Below are positions 11,346-21,867 of a DNA stretch of 64,000 bases, in pieces (the stretch's first letter is position 1; each line of letters opens with the position of its first letter). The DNA comes from Armigeres subalbatus (Eukaryota; Arthropoda; Insecta; Diptera; Culicidae), in NCBI RefSeq assembly GCF_024139115.2, contig NC_085139.1:255040067-255104066 (forward strand), given 5' to 3'. The notes under the pieces are model-generated. The model did no database searches. It was not told the DNA's origin and saw only the letters and a list, made by a program, of their open reading frames with translations. A program made the position numbers and the translations under genes.

Positions 11346-12145
11346 GTTTATGAACGACCCATAAGGGTGCAAAAACAATAGCCAGACTTTTGTTTAATCA
11401 ATTTCAAATTTTACGATGCAACTGATGTTATGCGTGAGTAATCAGTGTTGATTGTACGTTCTAGGTAGCTTTCGCTGCTAAAAATATAATAAACTTGTGA
11501 AATGGGAATCTAATGTTTTTTTTGAATCGATTAATGTTTACCTTTCTGTAATAGGCCCTTATCAAATACTACGCGAGATTTTTCATTTTCCACGTTTCCC
11601 ACGTGAATTAAGGACAAAAGTGTGTGAAAAACATGAACTGTCAGTGGAGCTGTCGCTTCTGTGTATCGTTTATAATTTCTGCCTTTGAACATATCAAGAA
11701 AGGGCATTTCTTTACCTGGTAGGTGAATTTGCACCTGTAAAATGTTCGAAAATCGATTGTTTCTATGTTTTGCATCATAAATGCAAAATCTATCGGAAAA
11801 CGCCGAAATATAATTTTGGCCAGGATTTTGGTTAAGTTACCCCTTAGTGCGGCGTAGCAGTTTGAGATAGGTACGAATTGAATGATTTCCGATTATGATA
11901 GGCCGTCGGGTGCTGACTGGTTTGGTGTAATTCGTTATGTCAACAAAAATGTTTCCAATGCTTCATCGGTTGTACTTGTCCCATCTTCGATTTTTTTTAT
12001 TGCCCTCTTGAATGTGTCCACAAACCGCTTGGCCATTGGACTGTGGGTGAAACGGCGCAGTGGTGACATGGTCGATGACGTTTGCTGAGCAGAAATAGCC
12101 GAATTCCGAGCTAGTGAACTGAGTACCGTTGTTTGACACTACCCG

Positions 12146-12244
12146 AGTAACCAAAAGTTCCTTTAAAAGAAGGTCGTTCGCTTAATTAGTTCAGTCAAAT
12201 TGATTAAGCGAAAAACGTACTTTTGAAGGCATTTTTGGTTACTT
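12146..12244. mobile_element. ~99-bp palindromic MITE in the integrase region
   Basis: AGTAACCAAAAGTTCCTTT at the left and AAAGTAC..., with the complement AAGTAACCAAAAATGCCTTC at the right, form the outer arms. A second inverted pair TCGCTTAAT and ATTAAGCGA lies inside. The whole insert can fold back on itself and breaks the integrase reading frame just before VTRVVSNNG. Confidence 0.7.
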
Positions 12245-12298
12245 GGTAATGTCTCCGGCAAACCTAGGTGTGCAAGAATACTGCTTAGGATTTTGATA

Positions 12299-12555
12299 CA
12301 GTCGCGATTCGCTGGTTGGGCCACGACCTCGGCCCAACTAACGAATTCGGTTTTTTTAGTTGGGTAAACTGACAGCCATTTGAACACGTGTATTTCGACA
12401 TCACAAATGATGTCCAGTGACGCTCAATCCCGTTTTCCGTGTTTACAATGAATTTTGACGTACGGTTGCTTTTTAGTTGGGCCATGGCCCAACCAGCGGA
12501 GGCCCAACTAAAAAGTGACCCAAGTATTAAGATCCCAACCAGCGAATCCCGACTG
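12299..12555. mobile_element. 257-bp pogo-like MITE with TA target duplication
   Basis: Ends CAGTCGCGATTCGCTGGTTG and complement of CCAACCAGCGAATCCCGACTG, with TA outside both (12297-12298 and 12556-12557). Inverted GTTGGGCC and GGCCCAAC words fill the subterminal regions. CAGT-type ends plus TA target are characteristic of pogo/Tigger-related elements. Inserted in the gypsy integrase. Confidence 0.8.
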
Positions 12556-13959
12556 TAGTTGTAGGAGCTGTAATATGACGTATTCGGATAATTTCCGACC
12601 CTTTTGAAAACGATTCCACGGTTATCAGATAGTAGTCACCGTTGATCGGGCCGGCATAGTCTATATGGACATGTTGCCAAGGGTGAGTTGACTTGGGCCA
12701 CGGCACAGGTATGGCTGCTACGGGCTATTTGGGTGCCAAGGCGCAAAGTGAGCATTCCTGCACGTAATCCGTGATCTCGTTATCGAGTGACGGTCAATAG
12801 ACGTAGCTGCGCCAATGTGCTGGATACTTGGGTGTCTTCGGTGGTGGAAAATCGACATGGAAAGCCTAGTAGAAGTTCTCGATCAGTGTCCCTGACTGAG
12901 CTTGGCTAACCGTTCTGGATATATCGATAGACCAGATCCGTCTTGGTGCTTGTTGCACCGCTTTAAAATTCAATGGAAACACATTAAACATATTGAATAC
13001 TACTAACCCCAAAGTAACCGCAACGATGACGAATCCTCAACAGGCTTTCCATGTCGATTGATGAGCCGAGAAAGAATATCTGCTTGGCCAAATATTTCGG
13101 TAGCCACGTACTGCATGGTGAAATCATGGGATAATAGTGTTAGGACCCAACGCTGCAGACTATTTGGGGTGTACAATGCGATACTGCTGCCAAATATTCG
13201 AAGCAGTGAATGATGGTCGGTTTGTAGCAGAAACTTACGACCAAAAAGCATGCGGTGGAATTTGGTTATCGCATAAACGAAGGCTAATCTATCTAGATCG
13301 GTCTGTCTATAGTTACGCTCAGCGGATGCTAAGGATCTTGAAGCGTATTGTACGACTGGGGCTGACTCGTCGGAAAAGCGGTGACTGATGGTCGCTCCCA
13401 AACCGATTGACGACATAATTATATCTAGTTTAGAATTATAATGGGTCAAGCCGATCGGATGATGAAATAGTCTTAAACTAGTCGAAGGCTCGCTGACACT
13501 GTGCCGTCCATACACATTTCGCGTTTTTTTTGTAGGTCATCCAATGGGCTACGAAGGGCACGCATATTCAGTACAAACTTTCCGTAAAAAGGCTCCAAGA
13601 AACGACCCAATTTTCGACACATTTATGGGCGCTGGTATGAGTTTGATGGCATCTACCAGAATCAGGGCGAATAATATGTTGATCGAGCATGTGTGCGAGG
13701 TACTTGATCTGCTAATGTCCAAACGAGCACTTCTCCAAACAAACAGTAGATCCAAATTCGTGCAGGCGTTGACAAAGCCCGTTTAAAGTTATGCCAATGC
13801 TTTTTCCTCGTTTTCGCCTCTGATGATCACGTCATCAATATAACAATAAGCCCAGCCAATATGGTGTCAGCAAGCTGTTGGAATGCCCCTGGTGCAGGTT
13901 TCACTTCATGTGCTAGGCGGTTTACCTTTATAGAGACCCACCCCGGTGGGTGTTAATAG

Positions 13960-14337
13960 CAGGGTTTGTAATGCTCACTCAATCTCAGGAGCACAGGATG
14001 CTCTCTCACGAAAATTTTCGGGAATAAAAAACGGCCTGGAGAGTAATAACTTTTTTTTCGCTTACTTCGATTGCCGCCAAACGTTGGTTTGCTCTATTTC
14101 TTTCCCGAAATTTTGTAATTGTTCTGCGAAAATTTTCGCGAAGTGAGTGATAAAAGTGATGAAATGAAAAAGGGTTTTCATCTAATAGGCAAAATTTTCG
14201 TTTATATTCTACGGCTAATTATAGATAAAAAATTGATGGGTGAAAGATGATCCTCAACATAAACAACGAAAAAAGATTCTCCCTTGGCCCAAAAAACGCT
14301 TGCTTTGGTCTCCTTGAAACGAAAAGTCGAAACCCTG
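13960..14337. mobile_element. 378-bp hAT MITE with 8-bp target duplication
   Basis: Ends CAGGGTTTGTAA and complement of CAGGGTTTCGAC. GTTAATAG (13952-13959) and GTTGATAG (14338-14345) form an 8-bp duplication with one change, as hAT transposase makes. It interrupts the gypsy RT. Its right ~100 bp resembles the right end of the larger element at 1190-3698 (GAAAGATG, ACGAAAAAAGATTCT, AAAACGCTTG). Confidence 0.85.
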
Positions 14338-14759
14338 GTTGATAGTGATCGGAGCGGGCCAATCGGAATAGTCAACGGGAGTAATAATATTTAAACGCTC
14401 CAGGCGATCCAGTTCTTCTTCAACGGTTTGATATATGGCGTATGCCATGGGGCGTTTGGGGCGAAAAACTGGTCGTTGTCCTGGTCCGAGGTCTAGCTTC
14501 ACAATTGTTTTGGTGCACCGCCCTACAACGCTCGACTATGGAGGTAGAATTGTTCACCTGGTGACAATAAACATAGCTTCGGGATTCGGCGGAGTCTGCA
14601 CTTGGGTATTCCGGAGGACGTTCTCCTGTTGCTGGATGAACACGCACTGTTGCTCGTTGGATTGCTGCTGGTTGCATATTACCATGACAAGCCTAACATA
14701 ACGCTGTTCCTCAGTAACATATGACAGACCATAGCAGCCATCTCATCGTACAAAATATT

Positions 14760-14915
14760 CGCAGTCAGTCAATCCAAGCTTCCTCACGAGATGAGTCGCG
14801 AGTGCAAGCAATGCAAACATGATGGCTGATTGATATGCGCGATGTTAAATTGCACAAGTGCATCTTTGGCCAACGGTGCCGGAGGTTGGTTACCCGCATT
14901 TCGCATCGTGAATTC
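14760..14915 (-). pseudogene. gypsy copy 1 gag start remnant
   Basis: Minus-strand ATG near 14914 opens MRNAGNQPPAPLAKDALVQF, resembling the N-terminus of K02A2.6-type gag. The ORF soon breaks and most of gag, together with the protease, is deleted before RT begins near 14690. Confidence 0.5.
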
Positions 14916-14934
14916 GTCCTGTAATAGAGATGAA

Positions 14935-15070
14935 AGCTTGCGCTTTAATGATTAAATTTTACTGCGACACAACACTGCACGTATTAAAAGGTTTACATTG
15001 GAATATCTAAAATCAAAGACAACCAACAACATTAATTGATATAAGGTTTATGCTTTTGACGTCTATCTAT
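14935..15070 (-). repeat. 5' LTR remnant of gypsy copy 1
   Basis: Aligns with 9240-9390; see the entry for the whole element. Confidence 0.55.
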
Positions 15071-15224
15071 GCCCACCCTTACGATAAGGAAGCAACATTA
15101 TCGCATTATCCACGGTGGAAGCATGAGTTTCGGATAGGCACATCGCAACCAAATGGCAGATGATCCAGATACTGTCGCTGCAGTGCATGAGTCTATCTTA
15201 CACTTTAACCAAACACATGTCGAT
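15071..15224. other. no gene seen
   Basis: Short stretch between the gypsy LTR remnant and the Jockey-type fragment. Confidence 0.4.
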
Positions 15225-15656
15225 GGTGGTCAGTTGTGGTTGAATCATCCTAAGGAGGTCGCACAAATCATACAAAGTCTCAAGTCTAATTAGTTTTCCG
15301 TCGAGGACAACATTTGGAACTGCTTGCTCTAAAATATACCTAGGAACAATAATCTTTTCCGCCTGTCTTCGCTTGGGAATCATTGCCAACCCGAAACACA
15401 ATCAACACTCAATGAACTCCTCAAGTTATAGACCAATAAGCTTTATACCCAGTCTTAGTAAAATTTTGGAACGGCTAATCCTGATGTGGAAGAAACCTGT
15501 GACTGAATGTGGCAAGGACCAATCTTGGTACTTCTCCCTTATACATTCTGCAAATTATTCCCTCTATCCTGTTGAACCGCTCCTATTGTGTTTAGGTCAC
15601 GCAAGGAGCTGTCCTAAGTCATATTCTCTACAATACCTTCACTGCTGACCTAGTGA
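15225..15656 (+). pseudogene. Jockey-type LINE RT fragment
   Basis: HPKEVAQIIQSLKSN near 15245, SSSYRPISFIPSLSKILERL at 15418-15477 (the first RT blocks of Jockey-type LINEs), then after a large internal deletion VTQGAVLSHILYNTFTADLV at 15597-15653 (block before the active site). The sequence stops exactly where the SINE tail starts, so the SINE inserted here or marks the breakpoint. Confidence 0.75.
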
Positions 15657-15660
15657 TGTT

Positions 15661-16092
15661 TTTTTTTATTCGTATATTTATTTGGTATAGGCACTCTGTG
15701 CTCTTAAACGCTACTGTGCCGTGATCTACTGTGGTATTCTGCTGTGCAGGCAGAATCCACACAGAATCTATTTTTAGATATCCATTAAATTCGTTATTGT
15801 TGTCAGTTCATCTCTTCGTGAGTCCATTGTGTCCGTTTGTCCATGTCGTCTATCCAATAATCATTGCATTGTTCGGTTGCCATTTATCCGGGTAACGTTG
15901 GAGGAATGCCTCCGAGAATAACAAGTTGTCAGTCGTCATCATCGCAGCCCTAACAGTAAGGCGCGTACCCCAGAACGCCACCGTATGGGCTGCGGATCCG
16001 GCGACTGACGAGGGTTTGGTGGAGGGGCTGGGGGAATCGAACCCATGACCATTCGCTTATAAGGCGAACGTGCAGCCAACTACGCTACGTGA
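15661..16092 (-). mobile_element. tRNA-headed SINE, ~430 bp
   Basis: Minus strand. The head at 16092-16020 folds like a tRNA: box A GTAGCGTAGTTGG, an anticodon arm TTCGC-CTTATAA-GCGAA, and box B GGTTCGATTCC. These are internal RNA polymerase III promoter elements. The middle (about 16000-15760) is unrelated. The 3' tail reads CCAAATAAATATACGAATA then A9, matching the 3' tail of the I-like LINE at 43266-46343. No clear target duplication found. Confidence 0.8.
16020..16092 (-). promoter_or_regulatory. Pol III internal promoter (boxes A and B) of the SINE
   Basis: Box A GTAGCGTAGTTGG and box B GGTTCGATTCC at tRNA-like spacing. The anticodon position reads TAT. It is not a functional tRNA gene: the acceptor stem does not pair and the sequence continues into a SINE body. 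Confidence 0.75.
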
Positions 16093-16184
16093 AGATGAAG
16101 ATGGGCGTGGCCAGGAGTAGTAATTCTCACGCTCTTGTGATATTTTATCCTTAGATCGAAATCCAGGACCACACTTACACTTAC

Positions 16185-16519
16185 GGAACGGTGGGTGCAG
16201 TTGACCTCCACAAACGTCAAATCAGAGACTAACCCGCAGGCAAGCTGGTGGCCATTACCGCTCGCGGAAAGCTGGATAAAATATTTTTCAGTTGTTTCTT
16301 ATGCAAAAAACATTTCCTGTAGAATGTGTAATCTTGTTCCGAGCATTCTGACCAATGTGCCATATAAGAAGGTGCTGATGAAGTGAATTCAAGCCATCTT
16401 ATATACCACATCGATCAAAATGCTCGGAACGGTCGGTATAGTTGACCTCCACAAACGTCAAATCAGAGACTAACCCGCAAGCAAGCTGGCGGCCATTACC
16501 GCTCGCGGAAAACTGGATA
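16185..16519. repeat. 94-bp direct repeats flanking a 95-bp palindrome
   Basis: 16185-16278 and 16426-16519 are about 93% identical (both contain TTGACCTCCACAAACGTCAA and GCCATTACCGCTCGCGGAAA). Between them 16336-16430 is an inverted repeat beginning GTTCCGAGCATTCTGACC and ending with its near complement. It lies about 165 bp upstream of the Doa terminal exon. Confidence 0.85.
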
Positions 16520-16684
16520 GTGAAAGTAATTTGATATTCTAACATGAACTTGTAAATAGGACAAGATGGGTCAGTTTCAATCCACGAAGTACATCGTAAC
16601 CTCGTAACTAATGCTAATAATGCTATGCTATTGCCTATACACGCATGGACGTAACTGATTCCCAACTTTCTTTCTTTCTTCCAG

Positions 16685-16809
16685 GTGAAGCCCTGCGGCA
16701 CCCGTTCTTCGCAAAGCTCCCGCCGGCGCAGCGTCTGCACGAGAAATGTAATGAAAATTCCGTCTCGGCCAGTAGTAGCCGGGAGCGTTCCCACAGTTTA
16801 TCGAGATGA
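16685..16809 (+). CDS. Doa: Doa (LAMMER/CLK protein kinase), terminal coding exon
   Basis: The end of the kinase domain and C-terminal tail of a CLK-family dual-specificity kinase, which phosphorylates SR splicing factors in the nucleus. A strong acceptor (TTTCTTTCTTCCAG) ends at 16684. The exon opens in phase with [13 protein letters not shown] (kinase subdomain XI, the conserved LRHPFF motif) and ends with [12 protein letters not shown] before TGA at 16807-16809. That tail is as I remember insect Doa. The first two bases complete a codon from an upstream exon not in this window, so everything before it is probably last intron. The exon is intact, unlike the surrounding transposons. Confidence 0.85.
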
Positions 16810-18660
16810 AATTCGGAACGATTTGATTATTATTAATTAATAATATTTACACAAACACTCATATACAAACAAGCGAACAAATTGCAAGGGAAACGCTGGA
16901 AAACCTCACTCACACAACTCACACGCACACATACATACTCCAACGAAAAAGTCAAAGTTATTGAACAACAACAAAGGGTTTTAATATATGAAACGGAATC
17001 GAGAAGTAAAGCAAGAAATTATAATCTGAAACATTCACACTCATTCAAACACAAACGATTTCAACAAGAGTAAAAAAACACCCGTAAAACAATAGTAGGT
17101 GAAAAGAGTGAGAATTCGGTACAGCCCTATTGCGCATTCACGTTTAGCAACAAGGCGGTAGGCGGGAAAACAGTTCGTTCGTTATGTTCCTATCCCGCCA
17201 CTTGCAACTGCAAAATGGCTGCCGTGTGCTGCCGTCTCGTAACGGGGCGGGGCACTTAGGATTACAATTTCAAATTTCGATAGCGAAGTAAGCAGCTCAC
17301 CTGCAGCAGAACCGTGTATATCTTTTTTTAGGAAGTGTTGTAAAATTTGTGACAGGCTCGATTGTTTAATTTGTAACTCTGTTAGTACAGAATAATTATC
17401 GTTTTTCTAGCGCTGCAGTGGGAACGTTCCACTGCGCATCACAATATTGTATCTTTATCTTATTTAATTGTATTCAGCTTTATAAAGTGAAGCCTAAAAA
17501 ATATTGATTTAGGAAACAAATCGGTTAATGTCCAAAGTTTTATTAAGGTCAACATTTGAAAATTTCGGAAATTTTCAGTCCTACTGGACAAGTTTGAGTT
17601 GTTCTTTGTAATTATCCATATTCAATAAATATCTGAGATACCCAAGGTAATGCCCTTTGTTCAACAGTTGGACTTGATCGATTTCGGAGTACAGGTTTCT
17701 TTTTTACTGTTGCCTATGTTTGTGAATGTTTTTGTATCTCCCAATTGGTCCACCATTTAATTTCACTTCCTACTCATCACATTCTTCATCCTGAATCAAT
17801 CGTAAATTAGTCCTTCCAAATATGAGAGTTTGAATAAATATTATTAAAACGAAATGATGCGAAACACACAAGTGTGGAGTGTGAACTATTATTAATTGTA
17901 GAAAGATAATAATCAAATCGTGAAGAACCGTTAGAGATAGAACACAACACAAAACAAACAAAACAAGATCTAGGGCGTAAATTTTAAGTAGCAAAGTAGA
18001 AACACTTAACACACAACAAGAAACAGACAAACAGAGACCGCAGAGACAAACGCAAAGAAGCGGTGCATGCGTGGCAGATAGGACAAATTGTCTTAAGTAA
18101 ATAATATATATATTTGTTTCACAATTACATACAACAAACTCATGCAGACGAGTACATGCCGACGCGGATATGTCTCGCCATCCCAATGTCTGTTACTAAT
18201 AGTGCAGGTACATCAACATCAAAGCAACCATAGCAAACTTGTTCTAGTAACGCGTTTACACCAATAGTAGGCGACTCAGAGGTTCGTCCGCGTGGCGAGG
18301 ATCGTTAGAAAACAAGAGAAAGAGATAGCGTTAAAGTGAGAGAATGAAGTTAAGCGCGTGTGCATGAGCGAGCGATAGGGAAAGCCCATTTTTTTCTCCG
18401 TATTTTGTATTTTTAATTTCCTTTTTTTCTTGTCCTAGTTTTTTGTTTCCCTTTCTTCAGAAGATAAGAAGCATAGTCGTCGTCTTTTGTCACCGTTGCG
18501 GTTGTCATTCATACTGAACTGAACTATGACGCGCACGCTGGCGGAATAGAGTAATAGTTATTATTGCTGACGCAAACACGTGATAGAAACACAATCAACA
18601 TGCTCATCTAATTTGTAATTTAAATGTGGTGTGAATAAACTTCCTAACTGTTCTCATTGT
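16810..18660 (+). other. Doa 3' UTR (probable)
   Basis: No coding signal on the sense strand after the stop. AT-rich with CA-rich runs (16900-16935), few recognisable transposons, and ended by AATAAA at 18634 followed by a GT-rich tract (CCGTGTGTTTGTG). Earlier AATAAA hexamers at about 17625 and 17834 could give shorter forms. Extent is inference from these signals. Confidence 0.55.
18634..18639 (+). terminator. poly(A) signal AATAAA, probable Doa 3' end
   Basis: AATAAA with a downstream GT-rich element at about 18665-18680. Confidence 0.55.
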
Positions 18661-19262
18661 ATTTCCGTGTGTTTGTGCGGCCGACTCTCAATAACAAAAG
18701 ACTTTTGAGCTTATTCTGAAATTATATTACGATTCGTGATGATCGGCTCCGTATCGCATGTCCTTGATAATGTGATACATTTGAATCGATATTGTTGTTG
18801 AAAATGATCTGGAGTCACCAGCGTAACTAATTTCATTCTTCGCCGATGTAACTTTCGCGCCTGTACCTAACCGCAGTCTGGATGACAGATCCTAAACCAT
18901 TCTAACTTGATCTTGTTGCTCTTTGTTGGAATTACATCCTTCACATTTTCATTCGAAAGAAAATGATCCACTGTCTTATTGATTCATAACTATGTTGAGA
19001 CTCAAGGATCCAAAATCGTTGTTGTACGAGTATCATCAAAAGTATATCTAACTTCCGTCGACATCTCATCGACCCCTTACAACGATTTTCCTGACGCCAC
19101 TCCTTCTGCCGTTTTCTGTCTCTTCGTTCTTCTATTGTTTCCACCATTTTCCTATTTCTCTTCTACACTTGCAGTTTGCACAAACTATCGCCGTCGATGA
19201 TCATCGGTGAAGCTATTCTGCCACACCCAAGTATGCACCTTTGACACGCCTCTTCTTTTCAG
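18661..19262. other. no gene seen; pyrimidine-rich acceptor-like tracts
   Basis: Contains TTTCTCTTCTACACTTGCAG ending near 19170 and TCTTCTTTTCAG ending at 19262, both acceptor-like, but no supported exon except the one that follows. Confidence 0.35.
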
Positions 19263-19396
19263 ACCGCTTTGCCAAAATGATCGCACCCACTAGCACACTC
19301 AACAAACCAAAGCCAAACAAAAACCAACCCCCGATCGGAAAGCTGACACGTTCCCAGTCGCTTGCAGTCGGGTACGCTTCGTTGTTCGTTCGCTAA
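19263..19396 (+). CDS. exon-like segment, unrecognised
   Basis: After an acceptor-like TTCTTTTCAG the frame in phase with two leading bases is open for 43 codons (RFAKMIAPTSTLNK start, KLTRSQSLAVGYASLFVR end) and stops at TAA directly followed by TGA. Basic, Ser/Thr/Pro-rich; no domain recognised. It could be an alternative last exon of Doa, the last exon of another plus-strand gene, or chance. Confidence 0.3.
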
Positions 19397-20240
19397 TGAC
19401 CACCATGGGCGTGCCCCATTGTTTCTCTATTTCTACATGGGAACCGGTTCACACGCACACGTTCATAAACCGAGCTGGTGCCACTCACAAACTACAAACA
19501 GACAACGAATTACTTCTTCTCTGGATAGGATTTCATTGTTCTTTTGTTTTCTTTATAATTTTATTGTTGCGTCTTTTCTTTTCTCACAGAGGTTTATAAA
19601 AAAATAACTTCTTATTTTCGATAACAATTGGCTATTGTTTAGAAGTGGTGAATCAACAATAGACGAGCAATAGAAAAACACTGAAAAAATATGCCAACCT
19701 TTAAATATGTATAAGTAGGTACGGAACAGTTTGCAAGGCTTCGGTCACAAGAACTTGAATGACTTAGATGGAGCATAAACATACAAGATTTGAGCAAGGA
19801 TATAACCCCGTAGCCTCAAAGGCTAACAGGTAGTAATTTAAATGATTCAGCACAGCGGATATTTGCTCTCGTTCGAGGTATGTGTACGAGTGCATATTAT
19901 GGTGTGTATGCGTTATTTGTTCCGTACTTGCTTACCGGCTCTCCTCAGAACAGAATGACTCCCAATGGAAATGTGCGCAGAAAGTTGAATATGAAATGAA
20001 TGAATAAAGAGAATAAAAAAATGAGGAAAAGTGTAAAGCTAATATGATCTTTGTATTGGATTTCGTTTCATTCATAGATGATGTATCACCACGCCCTTTT
20101 TTCAGGGACACAAATACTGATTAATCCACCTAGGGGTATTGAAGTCCTGCTGGCGCAAATAAGAATGGGCATAAATTTTCGTTCCAGGGACCATTCGAAA
20201 GTGAACAAGAATCCCATACCTAACAAACAACCATCCCACT
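19397..20240. other. no gene seen
   Basis: Mixed sequence with AATAAA hexamers near 20003-20015 that could end a transcript containing the exon-like segment at 19263. Nothing else supported. Confidence 0.35.
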
Positions 20241-20244
20241 TTCA

Positions 20245-21090
20245 CTGAAGGAGGTCACGAACCCGGATGACGTCGTCTCTGCCGTCAGAGAACAGTGCGG
20301 TACAGAGATCGAGAAGACTTCTGTACGCCAAAGAGACGGTTCCTTTGGCACACAGGTAGCCTACCTTAGGATACCGGTCGGCTGATCAATACATCTATTT
20401 TTTTCACAGCTTTTCAAATGCCACCTGAATTTTCTTTGATTTTTTGTGATTTTTTTCATGGGGTTAACTCATAGTTTCATTAACGCTAGACGTCTAAATC
20501 GACTAAAAACCACCCGTGTACAAAAAGAAATGACTGTATGCAAAGCAAACTCCAGCCGCCTTCAGTGGAAAGGGGCTATCGGTGTTTAGAGTCGGGGCAC
20601 AAGTCACAATTATAAGGGCCCCACAAGGCCTAGCAATGCGATGAAGCAATAAGCTAGTCTGTAACAACGTTATGGGTACCCTTCGTGTCCCATCGGAGAG
20701 ACAAACAAGAAGCCGTATAGGTAACTCAGCTAATTTTTAACCACTGTGCATCTGCCCAGCAGTTGCTGTGGCAGTCGGTCACGAAGTCGAGGACCGCTTT
20801 CGCCCTCCTGTACGACCAGGTCTAAGATGGCGGCTATTTGCGCGACAGGACGGTACCCGGTCCAAGAGATGGTGCACTCCTCCTCTGAGGGTGTCGCGAT
20901 AGCCAAGATCAACGATGTGTTCTACTGTAGTTGCTATGCCCCACCAAGGTAGCCATTAGAACAGTTCAACCAGATTATCGACAAGCTATCGTCCGGGTCG
21001 GAAACCGTTCGTCATAGCGGGAGACTTTAACGCTTGGACAGTGAAGTGGGGAAACCGCTGTACAATCGCAGGGGTCAAACAGGAATTTTA
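20245..21090 (+). pseudogene. LOA/R1-like LINE relic: ORF1 end and endonuclease
   Basis: 20248-20384 reads EVTNPDDVVSAVREQCGTE and ends YLRIPVG, the pattern of LINE ORF1 (gag-like). Around 20560-20620 a zinc-knuckle-like ESGHKSQL-type segment is broken by stops. From 20755 the APE endonuclease region reads LLWQSVTKSRTAFALLYD, then MAAICATGRYPVQEMVHSSS, YCSCYAPPR and FVIAGDFNAW at about 21005-21040. Frames change several times. Truncated at about 21100 where a different LINE begins. Confidence 0.7.
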
Positions 21091-21104
21091 TAACAATCAT
21101 ACAA

Positions 21105-21865
21105 CTGCAAATATGGACTAGTCATCAACACGTCGAAGACGAAGTACATGATAGGAAGAGGCTCAAGTGAGGTCAATGTAAGCCACCCACCACGAGTTTC
21201 TATCGGTGGTGACGAAATCGAGGTGGCTGAAGAATTCGTGTACTTGGGCTCACTGGGTGATCGCCGATAACGAAACCAGCAGAGAAATTCGGAGACGCAT
21301 CATGGCAGGAAATCGTGCGTACTCTTTACATTTTACAGCACGGACTCCGCAAAACGCTTCGATCGAATAGAGTTCGCCGCCGTACCAAACTGACTATCTA
21401 CAAAACGCTTATTTGACCGGTCCTGGACGGAGACCTCTACGGACACGAGACCTGAACGACGCTCCGGAGGACCAACGCGCACTGGGAGTTTCCGAAAGGA
21501 AAGTGCTGCGTACCATCTATGGTGGGGTGCAGATGGCGGACGGTACGTGGAGGAGGCGAATTAACCACGAGTTGCAACAGCTGTTGGGAGAACCATACAT
21601 CGTTCACACCGCAAAAATCGGAAGACTGCGGTGGGACGGGCACGTAGCCAGAATATCGGACAGTAATCCGGTGAAAATGGTTCTCGACAACGATCCGACG
21701 GGAACTAGAAGGCGAGGTGCACAGCGGGCAAGGTGGATCGAGCAGGTGGAGGACGATTTGTGGACCCTCCGCAAGCTGCGTGGTTGGCGAAGTGCAGCTA
21801 TGGACCGAGCTGAATGGAGAAGACTTTTATGTATTCCACAGGCCACTCCGGCCTTAGTCTGGTAA
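21105..21865 (+). pseudogene. RTE-like LINE, C-terminal RT part
   Basis: Starts LVINTSKTKYMIGRGS (thumb side of RT), then EVAEEFVYLGSL, and from 21413 an uninterrupted frame to the stop at 21865 with ERKVLRTIYGGVQMADGTWR and RRRGAQRARWIEQVEDDL. This is the C-terminal signature of LINEs that resemble CFDP2/RTE-type proteins; the same type occurs at 39480-42690. One frameshift separates the two parts at about 21410. Confidence 0.75.
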
Positions 21866-21867
21866 TC

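Larger units (their letters stand above)
9970..11822. mobile_element. AT-rich insertion inside gypsy copy 1, probable DNA element
   Basis: Separates the integrase end from the pol tail. Left end CTGGCCAAAAACCCTTTC and the complement of the right end (CTGGCCAAAATTATATTTC) look like terminal inverted repeats; TTTTGCAT also recurs at similar depth on both sides. No transposase recognised; it holds the 89-bp LINE insert at 10577 and the dispersed repeat at 11204-11345. Confidence 0.45.
11820..14690 (-). pseudogene. gypsy copy 1 pol: RT, RNase H, integrase (decayed)
   Basis: Minus strand. RT N-terminus LDLGPGQRPVFRPKRP at 14500-14450, then EELDRLERLNIITPVDYS. After the MITE at 13960-14337, VNRLAHEVKPAPGAFQQL and the catalytic YIDDVII follow near 13850. 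RNase H at 13515-13003 keeps ALAERNYRQTDLDRLAFVYA-like and FGRKFLLQTDHHSLL sequence. Integrase is seen as HVHIDYAGPINGDYYLITV near 12680, VVSNNGTQFTSSEFGYFC near 12120 and TAPFHPQSNGQA; the catalytic E region is altered to QAVCGHI. The RT fingers (about 60 residues) are missing beside the MITE. Frameshifts are numerous. Confidence 0.8.
9240..15070 (-). mobile_element. gypsy copy 1 (K02A2.6-like), decayed, with four nested insertions
   Basis: Ty3/gypsy retrotransposon on the minus strand. Order from 5' to 3': LTR remnant (15070-14935), gag start (about 14915-14760), protease/RT (14690-13520), RNase H (13515-13003), integrase (12900-11820), post-integrase tail (9960-9490), 3' LTR remnant (about 9475-9240). 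The two LTR remnants share about 130 bp, including AGCATAAACC, TTAATGTTGTTG and TTTTAATACGTGCAG. It is interrupted by elements at 13960-14337, 12299-12555, 12146-12244 and about 9970-11822. Outer borders are approximate. Confidence 0.75.

Noticed and set aside
16020..16092. tRNA-Ile-like gene (anticodon TAT)
   Set aside because: Boxes A and B and anticodon arm are present but the acceptor stem does not pair and the sequence continues into a SINE body with an LTR-free A-tail.
17770..18186. 138-codon minus-strand frame rich in Leu/Val/Cys
   Set aside because: Antisense to the Doa 3' UTR; low complexity from CA-rich sequence, no splice or start context.
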